Shown piece by piece: positions 7,220 to 15,616 of a DNA stretch of 15,616 nt (the first letter of the stretch is position 1; each line of letters begins with the position of its first letter). Made by a program: the position numbers and the translations under genes. This DNA comes from Bacteroidota bacterium (GTDB lineage Bacteria; Bacteroidota; Bacteroidia; Flavobacteriales; Flavobacteriaceae). The DNA is taken from NCBI GenBank assembly GCA_023427845.1, contig JAEYZX010000105.1, positions 1 through 15,616 on the forward strand, written 5' to 3'. Under the pieces are notes generated by a model that made no database searches, was not told where the DNA came from, and was given only the letters and a program-made list of their open reading frames with translations.

Positions 7220-10200
7220 ATGAAGCAACTCTACGTTCTGCTATTTTTTTTCTTTTTAACTCCCATTATTGGAAGTAACAAAGTCCCAACTTCTTTAAAT
7301 AAGTATACGATTGAAACTTTACCGCCAACGGCAACTGTTACAGCAAGCGCGACGGCTGTTTGTCAAAATTCCGGTAATGTGACCATTACATTCACAGGGT
7401 CGGGAGGAACGGCGCCGTATACGTTTGTTTACACTTTGAACAATGGTTCCAATCAGACTATTTCGTCCGGTGCGGGCAGTACAGTAACCGTAACTTTAAG
7501 TACCTCTACATTGGGGAATTATCATTATGAGCTGGTAAGCGTCACGTCGGGAGGGAGCACAGTAGATGTAGATGACGATGTGACTGTTGTCGTTAGCACG
7601 CCATTAACCGTCAACTTTACGTTTAATAGCACCCCCGTTTGCTCCGGGACAGCCATTTCTTTCGACTCGACAGTTTCGGGAGGAAATGGAAACTATACAT
7701 ATAATTGGGATTTTGGTGATGGTACCTCAGCTACGGCAGCCGATCCGAGCCACGCTTTCATTGCGCTGGGATGTGGAAATCAAACTTTTACGGTTGAGTT
7801 GACGGTCACCTCGGGAGGATGCACCATGAGTAGGACACATACAGTTCAGGTAAAGCAAAAGCCGGATATTAATTTTTTTGATGTCAACGCCATCCCAGTC
7901 AACCAATTTAGTAATTGTCAGTGGGCTACAGCAGCGAATCCAGTCTTTACCATAACTGTTGGTAACTCTTCGGCATCTTCGTGTATTACATCATATTCGG
8001 TAAGTTGGGGAGATGGACAAACGGAGAGTAATATAACGTTTCCGATAACCCATACCTATACACAGCTAGGAACTTATAATATGACCTTTACCGCAATAGG
8101 CTCAAATGGCTGTACGAGTACAAAAACATACTTGGTAAAGAATATCTCAAATCCTTCGGCTGGGGTTAATAGCCCTGGAGGTACACAGAACCTCTGCATC
8201 CCAACTGCACCACTTCAATTTACAATTTCTAATTGGGCGACTAACTCACCTGGGACCAGTTATTCAGTTGATTATGGTGATGGATCACCGATTGAGACCT
8301 ATACTCAAGAAGAGTTAGTAGCTTCAATCTATTATAACGCAGCGAATCCTGCCCTTTCTGCTAATTTTCCTATTCCGCACTCGTATACGACGGTTAGTTG
8401 TCCTGCAGCATCTTTTACGGTAACATTAGTCGCATCAAATGCTTGCAATTCGACAACTGGTACGGTATCTAATATAAGCACTATTTCAGCCCCAGAAGCA
8501 AATTTTACCGCACCCCTAGTAGCGTGCATGTCATCAAATGTTTTATTTACAAATACAACAGTACTGGGTTACAATACAGGATGTGATAGGTCGACTAAAT
8601 TTACATGGAATTTTGGTGATCCGGCCAGTGGAACATCAAATGTAATTGAAACAGGCTGGTTGACATCTTCTCCCAATGTTAACCATACTTTTTCGGGACC
8701 TGGGACATATACTGTAACTCTAACTACTGAAAGCACATGTGGAACGGATACCGAATCCAGAACGATATGCATCGAAGCGCCACTTTCCCCACAATTCACG
8801 CTCTCCCAAACGAATGGCTGCGGACCTTTAACCGTTTCGGCAACCAACACGACAAATCTTGCCAATACATGTGCGCCACCAGTATACAACTGGAATGTTT
8901 CGTATGCTGCTGGCAACTGTGGGTCAGGTGCTACGGGGCCGTTTTTTGCGGCGGGGTCGAGCGCATCGTCGGCACATCCAACCTTTACGTTCTCAACATC
9001 GGGGATCTATTCAATTTCGCTTACCACGACCAATTCGTGTGGTAGCGTTACCTCGGCAGTGCAAACTGTGGTAGTAAAACAGCCGCCTACTGCCAATATT
9101 GGTGAAATTGGGAATTATTGCGGATCGGCAACCATTACGCCAACTGCCACAATCGCCAATTGCGCGCCTATGGGTGAAACAATTTCGTATGCATGGTCCT
9201 TTCCGGGTGGTTCCCCGGCAACTTCATCAAGTGCCAACCCGGGACCTATACAATATGTAACACCGGGCAATTATACCATATCTTTAGTAGTCAGCAACGG
9301 TTGTGGTACCTCGGTCACTGCATCTGAAACATTCATTATAGATGTGGCACCCACAATCACAAATTCATCGCTCGCACAAACAGTGTGTTCAGGACAGCAA
9401 ACCATTCCAGTGCCGCTTACTGCAACGCCTTCGGGTACCACCTTTTCATGGACGGCGACTGCCACTCCTGGAATTACGGGCTTTGCCCCATCGGGCAGCG
9501 GCGCTAGCATACCTGCGCAGACACTTATTTCTTCTGCATCGACAACCGGAACAGTTACATATTCGATAACGCCATCAAACGGAACTTGTCCGGGCGATGT
9601 CGTACTTTATGTCATTACCGTAAACCCTGCCCCACTTATCAACGTTCATCCCGCGCCGGTCACTGCATGCCAAAACACGCCGCTCGACGGACTGACCGTT
9701 GGTTATGCAAACGGGACAGGATCGCCTTCTTACCAGTGGTATTCCAATACATCGCCAGTCAATTCAGGAGGCACCTTGATTAATGGCGCCACAGATGCAA
9801 CCTATACACCGCCTTCATCTTCGGTTGGCGTGCTGTATTATTATGCTGAGGTTTCATTTTTCTCAGGTGGATGTTCAAATCTCGTCTCCAACCCTGCGGC
9901 GGTAACAATCACGCCTCCGATGACAATAAGCACCCAACCATCCGCCTTTCAAACGATATGTGTGGGCGGCTCATTATCAACAGGCCTCACAGTAGCGTAT
10001 ACCGGAGGTGCGGGTTCGGCTTCCTATCAATGGTATTCAAATACAACACCGACGAATGTTGGCGGAACGTTAATTCCCGGAGCGACATCGGCAACATATG
10101 ATCCGCCGGCATTTGCCGGAGCCGGCACCTTTTATTACTATGTGGTGGTCACATCTAGCGGAACTGGTTGCAATGCCGCTACAAGCGAGGTCGCGCAAGT

Positions 10201-13200
10201 TGATGTGGTTGCCGATCCCGAAATTCTGGAACAGCCGTTAGCGAATCAAACAATTTGCGCACAGGCGGTGCCGACAGCTCTCACCGTACAGGCATCTGGC
10301 GGGTTCGGAACTTTACAATACCAATGGTACAGCAATACCACGAATAGTACTTCGGGTGGCGTTTTGATTCCTGGCGCCACATCTAGTGCCTATACGCCGT
10401 CAACTGCAACCGTAGGCACTTTATATTATTACGTAGTTGTGAGTACGAACGCGAGTGGATGTAGTGCCACAAGTTCGGTTGCCGCTGTTATCGTAAATCC
10501 GTCGCCAACCATAGTTACCCAGCCACTCCCTGCCAGTGTCTGTCAAGGTGGAACATTATCGCCTTTATCAGTAAGTCATGCAAATGGAACCGGTACGCCA
10601 TCGTATCAATGGTATGTGAATACCGTAAATAATAACGCATCGGGAACAGCGATTGCAGATGCAACGAACCCGGCTTATACTCCTGTAGCGGATGATATTG
10701 GCGTGTTGTATTATTATGTTGTAATCACTTTTCCGCCCTCGGGAGGCTGTTCAAGCATAACTTCGGCTACTGCGATGATTACCATCACACCGGGAACAAC
10801 AATCGATATGCAACCAACAGCCACGCAGTCGATTTGCGTTGGTGGAACAGTTCCCGCACTGAGCATTGGTTACAGCGGCGGTACAGGAACTCCTGCGTAT
10901 CAGTGGTACTCGAATACTACAGCTTCAACATCTGGGGGAACTGCGATATCGGGCGCGTCCAGTCCGAGTTATACTCCTCCTGCTTTTAATATCGCCGGAA
11001 CCTATTACTATTATGCAGTGGTGTCGCTGGATGGCAACGGATGTGGGCCAGCGGCGAGTCAGCCGGCTGAAATCATCGTGGTTCCCGACCCGCAGGTAAC
11101 CACACAGCCATTATCGTCGCAAACCGTGTGTCAGGGAGTGGTGCCGCAAACGCTGACGGTCGCCGTTTCGGGCGGTTTGGGTGCCCTATCATACCAATGG
11201 TTCAGCAATACGACCAGTAGTACTATAGGCGGTACGGCATTGACAGGCGCCATAACGGATTCATATACTCCTGATACAAGTTCGGTTGGTACGCTTTATT
11301 ATTATGCCATCATTACACAAGCGGGGTCTGGCTGCGCCGTGACAAGCGATGTGTCGGCAGTAACAGTGAACCTTGCACCTTCGATATCGCAACAACCAAA
11401 TTCGCAGTCGGTATGCGAAGGCGCATCAATTGTGCCGTTAAGTGTGGCTTATAGCAACGGAACAGGAGCGCCATCCTATCAATGGTACTCAAATACCGTA
11501 GATGACGTCAACTCGGGAATTGCTATTGCAGGAGCCAACTCGGCAACATTCAGTCCGCCAGCCTCAACCGTAGGAACCCTGTACTACTACGTTATAATCT
11601 CTTTGCCACCCTCCGGCGGATGTTCCGAAGTGATTTCGGAAACGGCCGCAATAACGATTCACGCGCTTCCAACGATAAGCATAGCACCCTTGCCTACGCA
11701 GATGGCATGCGTGGGTGGTTCGGTTGCGCCACTTGTTGTTGAATACGAAGGCGGCACAGGGAATGCTTCATATCAGTGGTTCTCAAATACAATCGATGAC
11801 ACTACTTCAGGGGTTTTGATTCCAGGAGCGACACAAACTTCGTATGTGCCACAGGTATTTACATCGCCTGGTAGCTACTTCTATTATGTGGTTGTTACAC
11901 TTGACGGAGCGGGCTGCGGAACTGTCACGAGTGCAACCGCCGAGGTTGTTGTTGTTTCCGATCCTGAAGTTGTTTCCCAGCCCCATGTTTCACAGGAACT
12001 TTGCCAGAATGCAGTTCCTGCCGATCTAACTGTTGCGGCGTCAGGCGGCGTGACCGGTAGTTATGCGTATCAGTGGTATTCAAACATTTCGAATTCTACT
12101 ATGGGCGGAACCGCGATAGATGGTGCGACAAATTCAAGTTTTACACCTTCAACTTCCGAAGTGGGGACTTTGTATTATTATGTAGTGATTACGCAACCAT
12201 CGGGACCGGGCTGTTCTGTGACGAGTGAGGTAGCCACCGTCATTGTAAATCCGGGGCCTGAATTTACCGCGATGCCACAATCGCATACGGTTTGTTCGGG
12301 ACAGTCGGTGCAATTGTCGGTGCAATACACCAATGGTGCCGGTGTGCCTGGCTATCAGTGGTTTTCCAATACGGTCGACAGCACGATTGGTGGAACTGCT
12401 ATTCCGGGGGCCACAACATCAACTTTTGATCCTCCGATCGCCACTGTGGGTACAACATATTATTATGTGATGCTATCACTTGGTGGTGGTTGCGAAGCGA
12501 TTGCTTCGGATGTTGCGACTATAAATGTCAATGCAAACCCGATAATATCGTCATCGGCAGCAGTCATCTGCAGCGGCAACTCTTTTTTGGTCACTCCTGA
12601 CGAATCGGCAGGCGACCTTGTGCCGAATGGCACTACCTATACCTGGGGCACACCGGTTGTAGATCCTCCAGGAAGTGTAGTAGGCGCAACGGCAGAGGCG
12701 AATCAGCAAAATCAAATTTCGCAGCTATTGACCAACCAGACTACTTCGCCGGCAACAGTAGTTTATACGGTGACGCCCGTTTCCGGTCTGTGCGTCGGGG
12801 CCGATTTTACTGTGACTGTTACTGTCAACCCGTCGATAAGTGCGAATGTCACTACCGTAAACAGCACCTGTTACAGTGCGTCAAATGGCAGCATCACCAC
12901 CAATATCACGGGCGGTATCCCTTTTCCCGGAACACCGTATCAGATTAGTTGGACGGGACCTGGCAACTTTTCATCGTCTGACCCGTCAATATTCAATCTT
13001 CAGCCGGGGATATATACGTTGACAGTGGATGATGCCGGCGGTTGTCCTTTTTCTGAAAGCTATACGATAACCGAACCTGACGAGATCTTGATTTCGGTCG
13101 ATTCGGAAAACGACATTACCTGCTTTGGCGATGCCGATGGCGCAGTTTCCATTTCGGTTACGGGCGGAACCCTGCCATATTCATATACATGGACAAAGGA

Positions 13201-15052
13201 TATGGCACCGTACGCAACTATTGAAGATATTGCTGCCCTTGGCCCCGGCATTTATGCGGTGTCGGTTACCGATGCAAACAATTGCGGACCGGCGATTGCA
13301 ACCTTTACGATTACCGAACCGCCATTGCTCACGTTGAGTCTTTCCAATCAAACCAATATCGTTTGCTATGGTGCGGCTACCGGCGCCATAAACGTGACTG
13401 TTGGGGGAGGGATTCAGGTAGAGGTAAACCCGGGTGAGTTTGGTTATCATTTTTTATGGACAGGCCCCAATGGATTCAGCTCGTTCGAACAGAACATCGA
13501 AGGACTCTTCGCCGGAACCTATTCATTGGTCGTAACGGATCAAAATGGATGCACCCAAAGTTTATCGGTTACGCTGACGCAAAATCCTGAGATTATCATT
13601 ACGGCCGCAACAACGCCCATTACATGCTATGGTGCCAATAACGCGTCTATTGCCCTTACCGTAACAGGTGGTGTTGCGCCCTATCATGCAATGTGGAGCA
13701 ATCTGGCTACCGGAATGTTTCAGGATAATCTTGCTGCCGGAACGTATGTCATAACGATTGTAGATGCGCTTGGGTGCGAGAAGCCGATCACAGTTGTGAT
13801 TCCGGATGCCCCGGTTTTTATGGTGGATCCGATAGTGCAGCAGATTTCATGTTTTGGAGCTAACGACGGCAGCATCAATCTTAATCTGACCGGGGGGCAG
13901 GCGCCGGTAACAATGACATGGACCGACGGTTCTACGGCCGGGCTGGTTCGAAACAATTTGGCACCGGGAACCTATACGGCAACGATCAGCGACGGCACGC
14001 CATGCCACATCACGCGCACTTTCACGATTGTTGAACCGCAAATAATTCAGTTAAGCGCCGTAATTGACAATGTGTTTGCGTGCGACAACGCCAATAGTGG
14101 TTCGATAAACCTTACGGTTGCCGGTGGAACGCCTCCTTATAGTTATTCGTGGTCCAACGGAGCAGTAACAGAAGATTTGCTGGGACTTGCCTCGGGAGCC
14201 TATCATGTAACCGTTACCGATTCGAATGGCTGTACTAAAACAGCGCAGTATACCCTTGTGCAGCCTGCGCCAATCTTGATCGACATACAAACGGAGACTT
14301 TGGCCAATTGTGCGAACGGATTTGTTGAGCAAGTATTCACGGCACAGGTTTCAGGTGGTGTTGCGCCATACCAATACACATGGTCTAGCGGTTCGGTAAG
14401 CGGAGCGAATGGCGAAGTTATGACAACTTCACAAAATACGATGGTTGTTTTCGAAGTCACTGATTCACTAGGGTGTATCGCCAATTATACTTTTGACGTA
14501 GACGTTCCGGAAATCTACAATGGTCCGTTTACAACGACATCAGTTGGATTTGAAACCTATGGGGTTTATTCGATAGTCGATCCGATTCAATTTACGAACA
14601 CTGCGGCGGGCGATTGGCAGACGATTTCATGGAATTTTGGTGATGGTGCTTTTTCAACCGACGAGAACCCTACGCATTCCTACCTCGTAGAAGGAGAATA
14701 TGTGGTAACGCAAACCGTAACGTACCCTTATGGATGTGTTTATACACATGTAATTACGTTGATTGTAAAAAAGGGATATTTCCTCGAAGTTCCGAATGCG
14801 TTTACGCCAAACGACGACAGTTTAAACGATACGTTTCGGCCAATAGCAAAGGGACTATCAAACTTGCAGCTTTTGGTATACGACACATGGGGGTCATTGA
14901 TCTATTCTGAAGAAGGTGTGGTGTTGCGCGGGTGGGACGGAAAGATAAAAGGCAAAACTGCCGAAAATGGCAACTACTATTGCAAGGTTGTCGCGGTCAC
15001 TTTTTATGGTACCACCGTCAATGCCGGCCATCCATTTGTATTAATCAACTAA
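7220..15052 (+). CDS. Giant T9SS-exported surface protein: PKD, Ig-like and SprB repeats, type B sorting domain
   Basis: This secreted, cell-surface adhesin-like protein has 2610 residues. It opens with a signal peptide (KQLYVLLFFFFLTPIIGS). In order come: a first beta domain (about 38-130); six PKD or PKD-like domains with cores at W163 (WDFGDG), W263 (WGDGQ), Y352 (YGDG), W463 (WNFGD), W558 and W659; a PKD-like domain (712-803); ten Ig-like domains with YQW cores (805-1774); a second PKD-like domain (1775-1872); six clear SprB-type repeats plus one divergent copy (1875-2430); a PKD domain (2450-2516, WNFGDG); and the sorting domain (2519-2610). No enzyme domain is seen, so the protein is probably a stalk or adhesin. 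SprB of Flavobacterium johnsoniae, a gliding adhesin, is a relative in architecture, but no gliding genes are in view. It is followed after 9 bp by a PorP/SprF gene. The ligand is unknown. Confidence 0.93.
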   Translation: MKQLYVLLFFFFLTPIIGSNKVPTSLNKYTIETLPPTATVTASATAVCQNSGNVTITFTGSGGTAPYTFVYTLNNGSNQTISSGAGSTVTVTLSTSTLGNYHYELVSVTSGGSTVDVDDDVTVVVSTPLTVNFTFNSTPVCSGTAISFDSTVSGGNGNYTYNWDFGDGTSATAADPSHAFIALGCGNQTFTVELTVTSGGCTMSRTHTVQVKQKPDINFFDVNAIPVNQFSNCQWATAANPVFTITVGNSSASSCITSYSVSWGDGQTESNITFPITHTYTQLGTYNMTFTAIGSNGCTSTKTYLVKNISNPSAGVNSPGGTQNLCIPTAPLQFTISNWATNSPGTSYSVDYGDGSPIETYTQEELVASIYYNAANPALSANFPIPHSYTTVSCPAASFTVTLVASNACNSTTGTVSNISTISAPEANFTAPLVACMSSNVLFTNTTVLGYNTGCDRSTKFTWNFGDPASGTSNVIETGWLTSSPNVNHTFSGPGTYTVTLTTESTCGTDTESRTICIEAPLSPQFTLSQTNGCGPLTVSATNTTNLANTCAPPVYNWNVSYAAGNCGSGATGPFFAAGSSASSAHPTFTFSTSGIYSISLTTTNSCGSVTSAVQTVVVKQPPTANIGEIGNYCGSATITPTATIANCAPMGETISYAWSFPGGSPATSSSANPGPIQYVTPGNYTISLVVSNGCGTSVTASETFIIDVAPTITNSSLAQTVCSGQQTIPVPLTATPSGTTFSWTATATPGITGFAPSGSGASIPAQTLISSASTTGTVTYSITPSNGTCPGDVVLYVITVNPAPLINVHPAPVTACQNTPLDGLTVGYANGTGSPSYQWYSNTSPVNSGGTLINGATDATYTPPSSSVGVLYYYAEVSFFSGGCSNLVSNPAAVTITPPMTISTQPSAFQTICVGGSLSTGLTVAYTGGAGSASYQWYSNTTPTNVGGTLIPGATSATYDPPAFAGAGTFYYYVVVTSSGTGCNAATSEVAQVDVVADPEILEQPLANQTICAQAVPTALTVQASGGFGTLQYQWYSNTTNSTSGGVLIPGATSSAYTPSTATVGTLYYYVVVSTNASGCSATSSVAAVIVNPSPTIVTQPLPASVCQGGTLSPLSVSHANGTGTPSYQWYVNTVNNNASGTAIADATNPAYTPVADDIGVLYYYVVITFPPSGGCSSITSATAMITITPGTTIDMQPTATQSICVGGTVPALSIGYSGGTGTPAYQWYSNTTASTSGGTAISGASSPSYTPPAFNIAGTYYYYAVVSLDGNGCGPAASQPAEIIVVPDPQVTTQPLSSQTVCQGVVPQTLTVAVSGGLGALSYQWFSNTTSSTIGGTALTGAITDSYTPDTSSVGTLYYYAIITQAGSGCAVTSDVSAVTVNLAPSISQQPNSQSVCEGASIVPLSVAYSNGTGAPSYQWYSNTVDDVNSGIAIAGANSATFSPPASTVGTLYYYVIISLPPSGGCSEVISETAAITIHALPTISIAPLPTQMACVGGSVAPLVVEYEGGTGNASYQWFSNTIDDTTSGVLIPGATQTSYVPQVFTSPGSYFYYVVVTLDGAGCGTVTSATAEVVVVSDPEVVSQPHVSQELCQNAVPADLTVAASGGVTGSYAYQWYSNISNSTMGGTAIDGATNSSFTPSTSEVGTLYYYVVITQPSGPGCSVTSEVATVIVNPGPEFTAMPQSHTVCSGQSVQLSVQYTNGAGVPGYQWFSNTVDSTIGGTAIPGATTSTFDPPIATVGTTYYYVMLSLGGGCEAIASDVATINVNANPIISSSAAVICSGNSFLVTPDESAGDLVPNGTTYTWGTPVVDPPGSVVGATAEANQQNQISQLLTNQTTSPATVVYTVTPVSGLCVGADFTVTVTVNPSISANVTTVNSTCYSASNGSITTNITGGIPFPGTPYQISWTGPGNFSSSDPSIFNLQPGIYTLTVDDAGGCPFSESYTITEPDEILISVDSENDITCFGDADGAVSISVTGGTLPYSYTWTKDMAPYATIEDIAALGPGIYAVSVTDANNCGPAIATFTITEPPLLTLSLSNQTNIVCYGAATGAINVTVGGGIQVEVNPGEFGYHFLWTGPNGFSSFEQNIEGLFAGTYSLVVTDQNGCTQSLSVTLTQNPEIIITAATTPITCYGANNASIALTVTGGVAPYHAMWSNLATGMFQDNLAAGTYVITIVDALGCEKPITVVIPDAPVFMVDPIVQQISCFGANDGSINLNLTGGQAPVTMTWTDGSTAGLVRNNLAPGTYTATISDGTPCHITRTFTIVEPQIIQLSAVIDNVFACDNANSGSINLTVAGGTPPYSYSWSNGAVTEDLLGLASGAYHVTVTDSNGCTKTAQYTLVQPAPILIDIQTETLANCANGFVEQVFTAQVSGGVAPYQYTWSSGSVSGANGEVMTTSQNTMVVFEVTDSLGCIANYTFDVDVPEIYNGPFTTTSVGFETYGVYSIVDPIQFTNTAAGDWQTISWNFGDGAFSTDENPTHSYLVEGEYVVTQTVTYPYGCVYTHVITLIVKKGYFLEVPNAFTPNDDSLNDTFRPIAKGLSNLQLLVYDTWGSLIYSEEGVVLRGWDGKIKGKTAENGNYYCKVVAVTFYGTTVNAGHPFVLIN
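7331..9352 (+). repeat. N-terminal array of PKD and PKD-like domains (in-frame)
   Basis: Residues 38-711 hold one leading beta domain and six PKD-type domains of roughly 80-110 residues. Copies 1 to 4 keep the FGDG or YGDG core (residues near 163, 263, 352 and 463). Copies 5 and 6 keep only the Trp and the typical closing strand (GIYSISL, GNYTISL). Each ends in a .GTYTVTL-like strand followed by a Cys. PKD folds are extracellular beta sandwiches used as spacers or for binding. The copies are strongly diverged, unlike the regular Ig array behind them. Confidence 0.8.
9632..12541 (+). repeat. Ten Ig-like domains forming an A-B-C super-repeat (in-frame)
   Basis: Residues 805-1774 contain ten domains of 95-99 residues. 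Each has an early Cys, a YQW(Y/F) core with .NT after it, a GA...(Y/F).P turn, a (L/T)YYY strand and a late GC. The YQW cores start at 9731, 10025, 10319, 10604, 10898, 11192, 11477, 11771, 12068 and 12353. Spacing is 294, 294, 285, 294, 294, 285, 294, 297 and 285 nt. The domains fall into three subtypes in strict order, giving super-units 9632-10504, 10505-11377 and 11378-12253 and a final single A domain (12254-12541). The two Cys of each domain probably form a disulfide. DNA of equivalent cores differs at synonymous sites, so the duplication is not recent. Confidence 0.9.
12842..14509 (+). repeat. SprB-type repeat array, six clear copies and one divergent (in-frame)
   Basis: Residues 1875-2430 carry repeats of about 72-84 residues. 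The core is C(Y/F)GA.(N/D)G.I.(L/V).(V/L).GG..PY...W, then a (P/A)G.Y...(V/I).D..GC strand. Cores begin near residues 1884, 1967, 2048, 2135, 2211 and 2287. The seventh copy (2351-2430) keeps VSGGVAPYQYTW and DSLGC but has lost the G..NGSI part. This module is named for the F. johnsoniae adhesin SprB and is common in large T9SS cargo. It links the Ig array to the membrane-proximal PKD and sorting domains. Confidence 0.88.
14774..15049 (+). other. T9SS type B C-terminal sorting domain
   Basis: Residues 2519-2610 fit the gliding-motility-associated C-terminal domain (CHU_C type). VPNAFTPNDDSLNDTFRP matches the VPNAFTPNGDG.ND.F signature. YDTWGSLIYS matches the .NRWG.LVY strand, and RGWDGKIKGK followed by ENGNYYCKV matches GWDG...G....G.YYY. 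Deviations are DDS for the usual GDG and Thr before TWG where Arg is common. Known proteins of this type are exported across the outer membrane by T9SS and need a PorP/SprF-like partner, as the next gene encodes. Confidence 0.9.
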
Positions 15053-15061
15053 GACCACTAA

Positions 15062-15616
15062 ATGAAACGTTATCTTCTATATTTTTTGTTTTTTGCAACA
15101 GCCGGACACGCACAGGATCCTATTTTCACCCAGTATTTTCTTGTACCTGAAACATTAAATCCCGGTTTTACCGGTTTTCTTGACACCTGGCATGCCGGTA
15201 TCCTGCACCGAACACAATGGCCGGATGGCAACAGGAGATTGGATACCGAGTATGCGTTTGTAAACACCGCTGTTGGCGATTTGGCGGGCTTGGGGCTTAC
15301 GGTGCTGAATCATCGTGAGGAGTTTACACATTACAATTATTTTCAAGTCAATGCGGCTTATTCCTATAAGGTAGTGTTGGATAGGGAATGGAACTTCCGT
15401 CCGGGTATCGAAGCTGGATTCGGCCAAAAAAGTTTTGGATTCAGGAACCTTCTGCTTGAGGATCAAATCAACCTTAACACTGAAGTTGTCAGTGGCGGAA
15501 GTGTTGATCCCGGAGTGCTTGGCTTCAAAAGCAAGATTGATTTTTTTGATGTCTCGGCGGGGTTTGTTATCGACAAGGAGAATGCTTGGTTTGGTGCCAC
15601 CGTCAAGCACCTGAAC
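15062..15616 (+). CDS. PorP/SprF-family T9SS outer-membrane protein, 3' end cut by the window
   Basis: Only the first 185 codons are present and the frame stays open to the last base. A signal peptide, MKRYLLYFLFFATAGHA, has a likely cleavage before QDP. The mature N terminus, DPIFTQYFLVPETLNPGFTGF, is the family hallmark (D..F.QY...P..LNP...G). What follows alternates short beta strands and turns, as expected for an outer-membrane barrel (GIEAGFGQKSFGF, FFDVSAGFVIDKENAWFGA). Full-length members have roughly 300 residues. The gene starts 9 bp after the giant cargo gene, so both are probably on one transcript. In F. johnsoniae, SprF is required to deliver SprB to the surface; by analogy this protein is the dedicated partner of the upstream cargo. 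The family is clear; the pairing is inferred from position. Confidence 0.93.
   Translation, partial: MKRYLLYFLFFATAGHAQDPIFTQYFLVPETLNPGFTGFLDTWHAGILHRTQWPDGNRRLDTEYAFVNTAVGDLAGLGLTVLNHREEFTHYNYFQVNAAYSYKVVLDREWNFRPGIEAGFGQKSFGFRNLLLEDQINLNTEVVSGGSVDPGVLGFKSKIDFFDVSAGFVIDKENAWFGATVKHLN

Noticed and set aside
6847..7228. Two overlapping short - strand frames (60 and 74 codons)
   Set aside because: They show no domain, signal peptide or start context, overlap each other and sit in AT-rich intergenic DNA.
9632..12541. Regularly spaced repeats as a possible CRISPR or satellite array
   Set aside because: The period is about 290 nt, fully in frame, and conserved at protein rather than nucleotide level; these are protein domain repeats.

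Overview
The window looks like a chromosomal segment of a Bacteroidota bacterium, probably of the flavobacterial type. Three things point there. One is a very large surface protein with PKD, Ig-like and SprB-type repeats ending in a type IX secretion (T9SS) type B sorting domain, with a PorP/SprF-family gene directly behind it. The second is the absence of Shine-Dalgarno sequences before the starts. The third is the presence of TAnnTTTG-type -7 boxes. Genus and species cannot be read from the sequence.

Region 1 (2-6228, + strand) is a compact signalling operon of five genes: a 5'-truncated receiver/histidine kinase, a 1183-residue CHASE3-HAMP-GAF hybrid kinase with three receivers, a single-domain response regulator, a CheR-type methyltransferase and a CheB-type methylesterase without a receiver. 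Spacings are 5 bp, 5 bp, a 1-nt overlap and a 19-nt overlap. No CheA, CheW or MCP gene is visible, so the CheR/CheB pair more likely serves the neighbouring kinases than a flagellar chemotaxis pathway.

Region 2 (6229-7219) holds a convergent single-domain response regulator on the - strand (6290-6733) and then 486 bases with no convincing gene. That stretch contains candidate promoters and one doubtful 53-codon ORF.

Region 3 (7220-15616, + strand) is a surface-protein secretion pair: a 2610-residue T9SS cargo and, 9 bp downstream, the first 185 codons of its likely outer-membrane partner. The most striking structure in the window is inside the giant gene. Ten Ig-like domains are ordered A-B-C-A-B-C-A-B-C-A, with a three-domain super-period of 873, 873 and 876 nt.

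All main gene families are known. The less ordinary points are the higher-order repeat, the CheR/CheB pair wired to a kinase operon, and the uninterrupted hydrophobic heptad ladder in the hybrid kinase.
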